Source: Takakia lepidozioides (Eukaryota; Streptophyta; Takakiopsida; Takakiales; Takakiaceae). Taken from it: 64,000 bases of DNA. The notes beneath the pieces are model-generated. The model was not told the DNA's origin. It did no database searches and worked only from the letters and a program-made list of their open reading frames with translations. Below, one piece after another: positions 45,661 to 56,189 of the stretch; position 1 is the stretch's first letter; every line of letters starts with the position of its first letter. Position numbers and translations under genes: made by a program. Location: the NCBI GenBank assembly GCA_030704615.1, contig CM060731.1:49414001-49478000 (forward strand). Direction: 5' to 3'.

Positions 45661-46511
45661 CACTACAATAGATCGCGGTAGTTATGAATGCCAAACCGTG
45701 GTAGTCATGGTTTTCTTGACTTTGACCATGACTGCACCATGTTTTTATATGAAATTGACCTCCCGCAGTCGTTCATACGACTGTAGTCATATGAACGACT
45801 ATCTAAGTAGTCGTCTGTATTATTACATGGCTCCGGAATGGGCGGAAGGCTGGTCAACGGCAATTGACCAGATTTAGCTCACCATTCATAGTCATTTCCA
45901 TGACTACAGTGTACATGGATGAGATTACATAGTCATGATGACTACTGGGGATTTTATAGTTTGGTGTGTATAATATAATGAAAACACCATATGATCACAT
46001 GAATGACTAATGGGTGTATTGGTTAGCAGGTAGTGAACTATAACTCTTATAGTAAAGAGGTTGCAAGTTCGAACCCCTCTAAGTACAATCAAATGGATAA
46101 GATGGCCCTAGGGTTAGTAGGCGTGCTAGGGATAGCACGTGGTAGCCTAGATGTGCTGCCATGTGGTTTTTTCATTATTATAAAATACATTATGCCACGT
46201 GGCACAATGCGGTGCGACGCAGCGTCCGACATATGTTTTTATTTTTTCCTCGTTTTTTTAATTTAATTTAATTTTTAATCAATTACGCCTCGTCACGTGG
46301 CGCGGCAGCGGCGACTGCAGTATGATGATATATATGACTGCAGTGAGAGATATCACTTGGTTCATCTGACTGTAGTCATCCGGACCGTACCATCTTGTAC
46401 TCATTGTATTCACTTGGTTTGCACGACTTACAGTCATAGAAGTCATATGTACCGTTTATGACTACAAAATAGTCATAGATACAGTCATAAATACCGTGAT
46501 CTATTGTAGTG
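45661..46511. mobile_element. Miniature CACTA-type element, 851 bp
   Basis: The termini are CACTACAATAGATCGCGG and, reverse-complemented from the right, CACTACAATAGATCACGG (17 of 18 identical). Flanking triplets are TTC and TTT, a near target duplication. The interior has inverted short units around ACTACAGTCAT/ATGACTGCAGT and no transposase. It interrupts mitochondrial-derived sequence, so it inserted after the NUMT. Confidence 0.8.
46018..46082 (+). repeat. tRNA-like module inside the miniature element
   Basis: TTGGTTAGCAGGTAG resembles an A box, CTATAACTCTTATAG can pair like an anticodon arm, and AAGTTCGAACCCC matches the B-box consensus. The acceptor arms do not pair, so it is not a tRNA gene. 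It is either a SINE-like insert or a pol III-like promoter remnant. Confidence 0.4.
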
Positions 46512-46620
46512 TTTCCGCCAATGGCTGAGAGGTTTAATCGACTCTCTTTCCTTGTTCTCCAAACGTTGCAGTGAACTCGGACATAAATGCTTCAAAATTG
46601 TATAGTAAATGCGCTTTTTT
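46512..46620. other. Possible continuation of the NUMT
   Basis: TTTCCGCCAATGGCTGAGAG and the bases after it follow directly on the miniature element and may be the other half of the interrupted mitochondrial intron. This is not proven without a search. Confidence 0.3.
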
Positions 46621-46624
46621 TTCT

Positions 46625-47067
46625 AATAGCGGTGCAGATCAAGATAGGGCAGTGCCTGACAGAAGGGTGCACACGAATCCCACTTGAATACCTTCATCAG
46701 GATAGCGTTGTGGATGTAGTCGTAGGAACAGTCGTACTTGTTAAACAAAACCGCGAAATCTTGATCTCGTCCCATCAAATTTCTCGGGCATGCTAATCTT
46801 TGGTTCTCTCGTAATCTGTTGAAGAGGAACCGTTGCAGTAGGAGCTGTTGCAATAGGGACTCGTATGGTTGAAGATCCATTGTTCGACTCCTTTAACTCT
46901 GAAATTTGTTGTTGCAAATTGTGGAAAGCATTGCCAAGATCTTGAGACTGATCAGCTTGCAATTGGAGATCAAAGGAGACCAATGTCCCAATGGACACCT
47001 CAAAAGCCACAAGGTCAAAAAATCCATGCCTCAAAAGGCCCAGCCAAAAACAAGCAAGCCCACACAT
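46625..47067 (-). pseudogene. Ty3/gypsy gag fragment
   Basis: The minus-strand frame has LGNAFHNLQQQISELKES, then ISMPEKFDGTRSRFRGFV, a stop, QVRLFLRLHPQRYPDEGIQV, GF..TLLSGTALS, stop. This is the conserved start of the gag capsid region of chromovirus/Tf-type elements (MPEKFDG, RFRGFVNQV, LLSGxAxSW). Two in-frame stops occur (46,740 and at the W position), and pol and LTRs are absent. Confidence 0.7.
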
Positions 47068-47140
47068 GGGCTGAATTGTTGTAGCTAGTATGTTCTAGTG
47101 CTATTAGAATCAAGAACTCTGTTAAACAGTGCAATACTGA

Positions 47141-47690
47141 CTATCCCTTCCGCAACTCCATAAGTTTCAGTAACTTTAGACTCCAAAGTGTTGTTTGGCC
47201 AACCACCTGCCCCAACTCGGTCTGTTTCCTAACACCATTCACATATGGTAGAGGGGTGTTACTGACACATGCCTCTTTGATGTACACACAGGCATAATCA
47301 AGGGGCACAACAGGGTACCCGTAACCCACCACATCACCTTGAAGAGCAACAATCAGCCCTACTCCACATTTCTTGCGTTTGGAGTTCACATCCAACAGCC
47401 GAACCTCGTCACCCACCCTGAACTGTGATCCCAACTCCACACAAAAAGAACACGATGTGAAAACCCATGACATACACACGACTAAGACACTCAACATTTG
47501 CGAGTTAAAGAGAGCCCCAAGGTTGGAAAAAATAAAACAAACAAGACAACGGCCTGGACTTACTCCATTTGCAATCTCCAGTGGTGGTGAGACCTCTTTT
47601 GGGGGGCTACTCGCCGGGTCGACACTCTTGCCCCTCGTCTGTACCGGCTTGTCGACAATATCACCTTTGTTTGTCACAAGTTCCTGTGTC
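47141..47690 (-). pseudogene. TNP1/En-Spm-like (Transposase_23 type) C-terminal exons
   Basis: A first exon ends in SPPKEVSPPLEIANGV at a probable donor near 47,565. The second reads LGSQFRVGDEVRLLDVNSKR, then GLIVALQGDVVGYGYPVVPL, TPLPYVNGVRKQTELGQVVG, TTLWSLKLLKL, stop. This resembles the C-terminal domain of the accessory CACTA protein (TNPA/TNP1), which binds subterminal repeats. It lies 3' of the degenerate pieces at 48.9-51.3 kb on the same strand. Confidence 0.55.
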
Positions 47691-47904
47691 ACAGACCAGA
47701 GAACAACCAAGAAAGCAATGAGCAAACATGAATAGTGAATAGAAACAAAATCCAAGTATGAATCAAACAAAAAAAACCAACATGAAAAGCTGCAAAGAAA
47801 ACCTAACATTAATCAAGCAACCGAGGAGAAGCATCCAGGAAAGCAATGCAATGAATGAACCTACAAAATTGTAGCCTCTGGAGCACTGTCAGAATGTTTG
47901 TACC

Positions 47905-48650
47905 TTCACAGTAGCAGTGTTGTATGGTTGTTGTCCGAAAACAGGCTTAGACTCCAAAAACTTGGGAATACTGGCAGCTTTCGATGCCTTCCACAAGAAA
48001 GGCCACAACACCTCTGTTAGATACTCATCAGTTGGTGAATCTGGTTGCACCTTCCATGGCTCTGGAAAAATCCCACTGAAGGGAGGATTGTTTGTCGCCT
48101 TTCTTGGTGTGTCGTCAACAAGAACAGTGTCCTAATAAGTCCATTCTGGCCAGTCTGCCCACACTGTAGACAAGTTCTTGAAATATAATGGCTTTGAATC
48201 AGACCCCTTACGGCATGGAGAACTGGATCCTCGTCACAGTGAAGGGCATCCCACTGGAAAACCAGGTTAGTGTGGGCTGCAAAAATATAGTCCACCATTG
48301 GGAAAGAAGTTGCAAGCTTGGCAACAAGACACACCGCCACCTCAAAGTGTTCAAAACACTTTTGCAAAACGTCATAACAGCGTGGTCTCAAAACTACCAT
48401 CTTCTTGCCACACATCTTCCCCACAAAAACCTTTGGGAAGGGATGCAGGCCCATTAGCGGAATGAAAAGATTCACATAACAGACCATTTAAGTCCAGAAT
48501 TAGTAAATGCTTCCTCGTTGGTCCAGGAAGTAAACTGACATTTGGCTTCAATATGTGAGCAGGAGAAATTAAAGCAACCTGCTTGTTTGTTTTGTCCCCG
48601 TCTGCATCTTCCTCCCCATTTAAACTCCCACATACCTGCATACCAGAATC
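47905..48650 (-). pseudogene. FCP1-like (HAD) phosphatase fragment captured in a transposon
   Basis: Minus-strand pieces in order: RKHLLILDLNGLLC (motif I with DLNG), then after a frame change FVGKMCGKKMVVLRPRCYDV, LQKCFEHFEVAVCLVAKLAT, LVFQWDALHCDEDP, YFKNLSTVWADWP, a stop, DTVLVDDTPRKATNNPP (motif IV with the DD pair) and FSGIFPEPWK. This follows the layout of plant FCP1/NLI-interacting-factor-like proteins, which dephosphorylate serines, classically of RNA polymerase II. Frame changes and a stop show decay. Transposon-type exons flank it on both sides, so gene capture is the simplest reading. Confidence 0.62.
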
Positions 48651-48899
48651 CGGTGTGCCCGACGGCTCTGTCACCATTGCCCCCTGGACTGCTACTGCCT
48701 TTGTACGTGGCAAGGGCTAAATTTCCACGTGTACCTCACAGCTGGCCTTCCCTGTATCCTGCTGCTGCTCGGTCAAATTCAAAAGATCATCAGTGACATG
48801 AAGACATAAGGGCTTAGAGTGAGCACCAGTTACCGTCTAAAATTGGGATTCCAAAACATTTTGATACTGTCACAGCAGACATATCCATCGTAGATGTCA

Positions 48900-51347
48900 C
48901 TGGTCCTGCGCCTGGTAGATTAATCCCAATCTGATCACAATGGCTTTCTGGTACTCAATCATACTCTGCATCTGTAATTTTAATTCTGCCTGCCATGTCA
49001 CGTCCTTGTGATTCCACCAGTTTGTCCAAGCCATCTATCCTGCCAACTACTGTAGAATATGCGAGACTTCCCTCCTGCCAATCCATGAAAACTTGCCCAA
49101 GTATGAATCAAACCAAAAAAACCTAGCATGAACAACCATTGGAAAGAAAACCCAGGCCAAAAGCCGTGAAAAAACCCTAGCAACCTATGATGCAGCAACC
49201 ACTCTAGCAACGTGGAAAACACACTTACCCGCCTGTCACTCCTAGCTGACAACCGTGACACTGAACCCTCTTGAATTTCATATAATGTAGGAGGGCACCC
49301 TGATAGTGTTTCCTACAAATTAATTCATGCCACAAACAAACCCATGCCACAAGTCAGTAAGCAATGTGAGGGCTGACTATATACACATAGCAATTCAATG
49401 AGGAAAAAAAATACAGAGTCGTGATGATGCCACTTACCAAGCGTGCTTCCACCATTGCCTTCCCACCACGGCCAGTCTTGGTAGGATTCAGAATTGGACC
49501 ATTTGCCTTCTTCATGTTGTCCGACACTTTGTGGAACACCTCTGTCTACCAGTAACTTACAAGCTTGTTCCATACCTCGTCAGATACAGTAATGGGTTTC
49601 CCCTTACCACCCAACCACGCAGTGTGTGCTTCATAACGCTGGCTCTTCATTATTCTGCCAATTGTTTGTTTTAGGTGGAAGTCTCTTAACTTGTGTGGCG
49701 TATATGAAAATAGCTTAGCCAGGTGATCTCTGATTTCGTATACAACTTCATCAGGTTGGTTGTTGATGACAAGGGAACAATCTAGCTTGCGATAAGCCTG
49801 TCCTTTAAGGGCAGCGTGCCATACATTCCGGGTCTGACCATACGGGGCTCCTTTGAGGTTCGTCAAAATCACCGTGGGAGGAAGACCTGCAGCTATTCTC
49901 TCTTCCTTCACCTTGGCAGCTTCAATTTTGGCTGAGCTATTAGCCCTCCTTAAAGCATTGGTTCTATCATTCTTTGAAATGGCACCCTTCCCTCATTCAG
50001 AGACCTCCGTGCTCAGGAGAATTCAAAGCAGGATCCTGCCAAGTAGGGACTGGTGGCCATGGCTGTTGGCCAGAAGGCCGAGGACCATACTGGCCATACT
50101 GTCCATAAGCAGGAGGATATTCCGGTGGCCTGCCACCCCCATAGCTATTAGGGGGTGGCAAATATGGTGGAGGAGGATACTGGCCATACTGCCCATATGG
50201 AGGAGCACCATATGACCCTGACCATACTGAGTGCCAGACTGTGGGTACTGAGGCATACCATAATAAGGTGGGGGTACTGGTGGCACAGAACCACAACGAT
50301 GGGAGAGTTAGGGCCACCTCCTGCGTTCTTGTGGGCGCCATCTCCATTGCTAGCAGCAGGGATCGTGGATCCAGTGCGCTTGTGCTTGCCCTGAAAAGAA
50401 ATTCCCCCAGTACAATGTGGGTGATTACACATACATATAGGCAGCAAGCAGCAAATCCTTGAATTCAATATAACAAACTGGAAGCACATATCATTTGTAA
50501 AGACAAGATTACCCAAAACTCAGTATGATCTTGGGCAGTAAATCTCCCAAATTTGATTGGCCCCAATGATGTCCTCCCAGTACATTTTTGAGCCCTCTTA
50601 GGTATGGGGTGTTCCTGAAATCCATAGCAAGAATTCAAATGGACAAACCTGATGGGTCCATGAGAAGTATCCCTCCAAGTTTTACTGATATTCTGGGTGC
50701 ATAAGTAACCCAAGTATTCTATAAGTAGCCATTGTAGCTTAGTACCAGGACGTTGGTTTCATGGGGCAAAGAATTTGAACACACCTGAAGTCTACATTGG
50801 CCTGACATCATGCCTTTGGCACTTCAACTTGTCTAGTGGAAATCATTTGTGATTGTGCCTTGGCTGACCCCTGCATTGTCCAACTTCCTTGTCTTGACAG
50901 ACATACCCTATCTCTTCGTGATTTTACCAAAAACATACATAATTTGAATCATGGTCATTGTGAAGAACTATAACTCACAGACGGAGAAGGTGTTCGTAGT
51001 GTAGATGATGGGCGTTTTTGTCCTGCGACATGAGCATGGGCATGTTCTCCTCGGCTTGCCGTGGCATCCGCCGACGACGCACTCGCCTCGCACTGGCGTG
51101 GGAGGAGTGGATCGTCCTCATCGTCCTCAGAAGAGCCCTCATGCAGAATCGTAGTCTTCATCGTCTTCAGTCTGGCACTTTGCCTTGCAGGACCTTGATC
51201 CCTAGCTTTTTCCTTCGGAGCGCGTGGCTTGCGAGGGCGATTCGCTCCCGCAAGCCTGCACAAACACCTCCATGACCTCCCTCTCAAACAATCACAAACA
51301 AATGCAAGCACACATACCCTAATACTCTTAAGCCTATGCTGAACCAC
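48900..51347 (-). pseudogene. TNP1/Ptta-type En-Spm accessory gene, N-terminal and middle exons
   Basis: In order on the minus strand there is a Lys/Ser-rich acidic exon with SSEDDEDDPLLPRQ (about 51.25-50.98 kb). A Pro/Tyr/Gly-rich region follows (APPYGQYGQYPPPPYLPPPN; 50.4-50.0 kb, read through frame changes). Next is a Transposase_24-like segment, VSDEVWNKLVSYW, stop, TEVFHKVSDNMKKANGPILN, GGKAMVEARL (49.9-49.43 kb). It ends with CPPTLYEIQEGS..RLSARSDRR and STVVGRIDGLDKLVESQGRD (49.3-48.97 kb). This is the usual domain order of CACTA accessory proteins. An in-frame stop near 49,544 and the frame changes mark it as dead. Confidence 0.58.
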
Positions 51348-51349
51348 AG

Positions 51350-52515
51350 CCGCACCCTACCAGGACGTAATGGCTGCCCACGAATGACGGCGGACATCTC
51401 CCGCCTAATGACACACCCTCCTCAAACCTAATCGTCACTCACTGCATGTTGTTTGCCTCTCTGTTTGTACAAGTCGCAGCTACTCGCCCCCATTTGTGCT
51501 ATGAAGCTTATGATCGCTGTAGGAAGGTTAGAGGATAAGGCGAATCGCAAGTTTAGTGGGTGGGTATCCAAAGTCAGGAACTAAACTCACCCATCTATCG
51601 ACTGCTTGAACGTTACTTCCACCTCCTTTATGGCAGCAATCCGGCGCTCTCGGAATTGCAGGTTCAACTGATTTTTTCACCTATGGTTGCTTTTCATACA
51701 ATTACATGGGGGTTGAAATCTCAAAATTGACAACAGAAAATGTGCCTCCAAATGAGGTATTTTTTTTTTAAAATTAAAAAAAAAAAAGCCAACAGTGGAT
51801 GTGTGTATTTAATGCTCACACACCACAAGGTGAAGTGTTTTTTCCAAAATTGCTAATTTTCTGCCAAAATGCCCTTTGGACTGCAATCTGTTTCGGGCTT
51901 GTTTACCTGCCACATCAGCACTCAACAAGCCCTTTTCAGGCCCCAAAACGTAAATGAGAGAACTAAGATATTTTTTGTAGGTCGGAGCTTTTGTTTTTTT
52001 TAATTTTGCATCATACTGGAGACAAATCCCTTGTCATTAAAGCTTCAGGAGGGGGCCCCATCAGCTTAGATCTGCAAAAATTAGGTCGAACTGCAAATTC
52101 AAAGTGACCGCATTCAGGTCGCTTGGGAACTTAAGGGTTAAAACAACAAAAAAAAAACTTCAGAAAAAAAATGCACAATATAATAGCAAGAAACTTAGTT
52201 GAAGCACAGTGATGGCAGCCCTAAGCTTGTCGGTTCAAAGAAGAAAAGAAGAGTGCGGGAGTGATGAGTGATGGTTGCTAGAACCCTGGCCCTGTACTAC
52301 AGCTTAGCTGCCTGTGAATTGCAAGGCTGGGCAGACACACAAGTTGAGGCAGAGATTGATTATGAAAGGGAGATGGAGATGTCCAGCAGAGTAGCCGATC
52401 TCTTGCAAGGGGATCATGCAGGTGAACCACTCACAAAATTGCTAAATCTAGAAATTGGTAATGAAAGTGGGCATCTGAGCTGAAATCGGTCCTTTGAGGA
52501 TTGTGGGTTGTCACA
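51350..52515. other. Upstream region of the GCK-domain gene, no other gene seen
   Basis: A short frame at 52,268-52,483 has no known match and may lie in the 5' leader. Poly-T/poly-A tracts occur near 51,760-51,790. Confidence 0.5.
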
Positions 52516-53255
52516 ATGACAGCAGATGAGGAATCGGAGCAGGCTACTTCCGAGTCAGTGGAAGCGACCATAGGGGCGGAGGGAGAAGACGGAAAGTCCA
52601 GCAAGAATGAATCGTCGGATGCCATAGAGACGGAGGGGGAAGAGAGGCAGTCCAGCAAGAATAAGTCGGCGGATACCATAGAGGCGGAGGGGGAAGAGAG
52701 GAAGTCCAGAGAGAAAGACGTGTTGGATGGCACTGGAGCAGATGGAGAAGACAGAAACTTCAGCCAGTATGACTCGTCGGATTCTAGTGGGGCGGAGGGA
52801 AAAGACGGAAAATCTAGCAAAAATGAATCGTCGAATGACTTAGGGGCGGAGGGGGAAGAGAGGAAGTCCAGCGAGAAGGACTCCTTGGATGCCCCTCGGG
52901 TGGATGGAGAAGAGAGAAACTCCAGCCAGAATGACTCCTCGGAAGCCACTGGGGGGGAGGCAGAAGAAAGGAAGTCCAGTAAAAATGACTCGTCGGATGT
53001 GAAGGAGCCAGAAATACCGGACGAAACTTTGCAAGAACAAAAGGTAGGGGGGTCTCGACACTCCAAGGGCACCAACATGAGGTTAACGTTGCACAATCTT
53101 CTAGAGAGATCCGTGGCTTTAAAGCAATCTCTGGGTTTTTCTCGAGGGTGTAATCAGATACTCATCTTGAAGGTTCCGGAAGCGGACATGTTGGTCATCA
53201 GGGTGTTCTGCTTGTATTTCATTGATGGCCCGTTTGCCTTCATAAACACAGTGTA

Positions 53256-53309
<54 letters not shown>

Positions 53310-56189
53310 TGTGTGTGTGTCATAGCATGTCAATGCTAGACAAGGAGACACAAAACATCTGTGGTGTCTTCCTTTTTCTATGACATCATACAGCCTGGTT
53401 TTGGTGCCATCAAACTGCCTCAAGCCGAATCTGCCTCCATACCTCCCTTTGCCATATTTAGATGTAGGGTGTTCTAAGTGGCAATCAGATGCACACGAGA
53501 TAGGCAGGTCACAAGGTTTCCTTGTCACTTTCAGATCCTCGGAAGTAGAAGCATAGTATGTGTAGTCATAGTATGGTGTCAGTAAGGCTGCCATTAAGGC
53601 ACTCACAGAGACACTTGTCTGCATGCAAACTCTACAGCCCGATTGCGGAGTTATTGATTTTAATTTTATAGCCCTGCGTTTAGTTCAGTCTAGTGCAGAG
53701 AGAGAGAGAGTTCATAAGATGTTGTTTGCCGTAGCCTTGTGGCCATTGACCCTGCACCCAGTTTGAGTGGAACACAAAGGGACAGAAATTACCTCTGTCA
53801 CGGGGCTGACGCCGGTAGTATGACTTACCTTGAAACAGACAATTGATCCGAGTTTTCGAGATATCCTCTAGATCTGCCTTTGCACATACATCAATCTGCT
53901 GTGTGTGATTTGCCCAACAACTAGACCCCAAAAGGGCCTTGGCTTTTGGCTCAGCCTCGAGATTTTTGAAGTTGGTAAACAGAGGTACAGGAACAATTCC
54001 CTAGTGCACAGAGAGATATTCACATAGCATGTCAAAGCTAGACAAGGAAACGCAAAGCACAATGTGCTGTGTTTGCCTCTTTTTATGGACATCAGACAGC
54101 CTAATCTCTGCCTCCTCACTTTCATATTGTAGGAAGTGACAGTAGTAGTAGGAAGAGCACAAGTGTCTCCTTAAATGTAACTCCTTTCCTGTAGGTAGAT
54201 CCATCAAACCAAACAGAGCAAAAACAGCAGTAGTATGTGTACTTAATCAACAAACAGATTTGAGGTTTGAGAGAGCTCAAAGCCTCACTCCCTTAGTCTC
54301 TTGCCCTTAGTAGCATTTCCTGCAACAAAAGAAGGTGAAGTGGCACGACCTGGATCCATCACAGCCAACCAACCCACCAACCAACAGGTTAGTGATCCCT
54401 GTGCACCCCAGGCTTAAACCACTTCACATTTGTGATCAATGTCATCCCTGAAACAGGTCATATTAGCAAAGAGAGGAGAATGCCTGAATACTTGTGCAAA
54501 ACCAAGGGCTTCCATATGTGCCCTTGCTTAGTACTTGGTCTTCCTTTTGGGAATAGGCGCCTGTTGTCATGCTTACTTACATGGACTTGACTATCTCTAC
54601 TCTGATTCTATGACTACTTTTGCAAACCAAAGACCACTATGTGTCCCTTTGCTTGAGTCTAGTGACACCTTCCTCTGGGGAATGGGTGCTTACTGACATG
54701 AGACCACCCCCCCTCCCTCCGGAGCATGGGCTGAAATAGGTGCTCTGTACCTATGTTGAATGAAATTTTGCTGAAAGGACCTCCCTTACCTCAGAGTAGA
54801 GCTTAGTCAAGTCCATTTCGGTTCCTCATATTGTCAACTCTCTTTGTGTTGCCATACTAAGCAGCCCATCACAGCGTTGAATGAGTCTCAATGGATACCT
54901 TGCTTGTGGCCAGAGTGTAGTCAGCTCCTTCAGCTCTTGCCTGCTCCTCTTCCAAATGCGAAGAGTGGCCAAGCTTTACCATATAGGGCAGCAGCTTTAG
55001 GTTAAGACCTCTAGGGTGAAACCTCATGAGTCACCCTAGCGAGTCATCCCGTTATCCAATTCGGGGTTCCGTTCTAGACAAAAATCTGAACAGAATAACG
55101 GGATCAGGCCATTCTTGAATGCTGTCTATAAAGATCTTAGCAACATTCAAGGAAAGAGAGAGAGAAAAAAACTCTCAAGCCTCCCAATTTCAGGTTTCCT
55201 AATGCCGATAGAAGGCATTCACTACAGTAGACCAGCCAGGAGAGCAATGTCCTTTGACCGGATCAACGTAGAAGGTGTACACATATGCTCTATTATGCTG
55301 CTGCTGTAGGGCCTAGCACAAGATATCAGGATGGAGAAAGAGCTCGAGGGATCAGGCAGTTCTTGAGTGTTGTTAAAAATAACGTATCCACATTCAAGGA
55401 AAGAGCGAGAGAGAGAGAGTATGTGTACGAAATCAATAGATACAAACAGATTTGAGGTTTGAGAGAGCTCAAAGCCTCACTCCCTTAGTCTCTTGCCCTT
55501 AGTAGCATTTCCTGCAACAAATCTTGGCTGGGTCTACTGTAGCCAATGGCATGTCAGCATTAGGAAACCTGAAAACGAGAGGCTTTAAGGTGTCATGATC
55601 TCTTATGAAGCACAGCAATATTTCTGCTGTGATCATGATGATGATGTGAAGCATTGAGCTAGGGCTAGTGTTTTATGGTTTGCCTGTGAAAGGTGCTAAT
55701 GTGGGGAGGTATGTGGTCTTAGATTGAGATTCTATACTTATACGAGTTTGACACATCAAACGATATTGAAGACTGCGTTTATGGCATTGGATGATCACAG
55801 GGCAACTGTGAAGTGAAGATTCACATTAGGATATTTGATGTAAGTTTTGTCCATTTTATGACACAAAGAGCTTGGGGATTCATTTTTGCATACAGGAAGA
55901 TGAAGAGGAAGAGGAGTGTGGTTTCTGTCTGTACATGAAGGCTGGTCCCTGTGGGAAAGCGTTCTCTGCATGGGAGCAGTGTGTAGAGGAAGCAGAGACA
56001 TCAGGCACCGATCTCGTGAAGAAGTGTGCACAAATGACACATTATTTGAAAGAATGTATGGAATCCAACCCTGAGTACTATGGTCCTGTGCTCCAGGCAG
56101 AGAAAGCTATGGATGAACAAACTGCATTGGAAGGGAAAGAAGTGGGGGAGGAAGAGGAATCTGACGATTTGGAAAAAATGGTGGCATAG
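52516..56189 (+). CDS. GCK-domain protein with acidic 18-residue repeats (273 aa)
   Basis: Exon 1 is 52,516-53,043 and exon 2 is 55,896-56,189. The junction AAG|GTAGGG ... TACAG|GAAGAT is phase 0 on both sides. Residues 21-164 are eight tandem 18-residue units close to AEGEERKSSKNDSSDAIE, strongly acidic and Ser-rich, probably disordered. Exon 2 begins with EDEEEEE and then the GCK domain: CGFCLYMKAGPCGKAFSAWE, QCVEE, LVKKCAQMTHYLKECMES, with paired cysteines spaced as in this plant family (a helical CHCH-like fold, role unclear). Known plant GCK proteins also have a Glu-rich N terminus before the domain, which supports joining the two exons. The 2.85-kb intron is full of repeats. Exon 2 is near certain; the exon 1 link is inference. 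Confidence 0.72.
53261..53321. repeat. (GA)n(GT)n compound microsatellite
   Basis: About 46 bases of GA followed by about 14 of GT, inside the GCK-gene intron. Confidence 0.95.
53780..54000 (-). repeat. LINE 3' fragment, copy C
   Basis: The minus strand carries WANHTQQIDVCAKADLEDIS, KTRINCLFQGKSYYRRQP. This is the same tail as in copy B at 20.7 kb (SHTQQIDACVKGFVEDILKT). It lies within the GCK intron, so it is an independent truncated insertion. Confidence 0.65.
54251..55522. repeat. Pair of ~80-bp direct repeats 1.2 kb apart
   Basis: 54,251-54,331 and 55,446-55,522 share ACAGATTTGAGGTTTGAGAG, AGCTCAAAGCCTCACTCCCT and TAGTCTCTTGCCCTTAGTAG in near-perfect form. No retroelement genes lie between, so these could be decayed solo ends or a segmental copy. 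All are intronic. Confidence 0.7.
55178..55592. repeat. Foldback pair (~60-bp inverted repeats)
   Basis: The left arm has TTTCAGGTTTCCTAATGCC..CACTACAGTAGACCAGCC. The right arm, reverse-complemented, has TTTCAGGTTTCCTAATGCTG..CTACAGTAGACCCAGCC. The arms are 290 bases apart and could pair in the intron RNA. Confidence 0.65.

Noticed and set aside
46018-46082. A functional tRNA gene
   Set aside because: A B-box-like T arm is present, but acceptor arms do not pair and arm lengths are wrong.
52431-53096. Serine-rich minus-strand frame with tandem repeats
   Set aside because: It is the antisense shadow of the acidic 18-residue repeat of the GCK gene.
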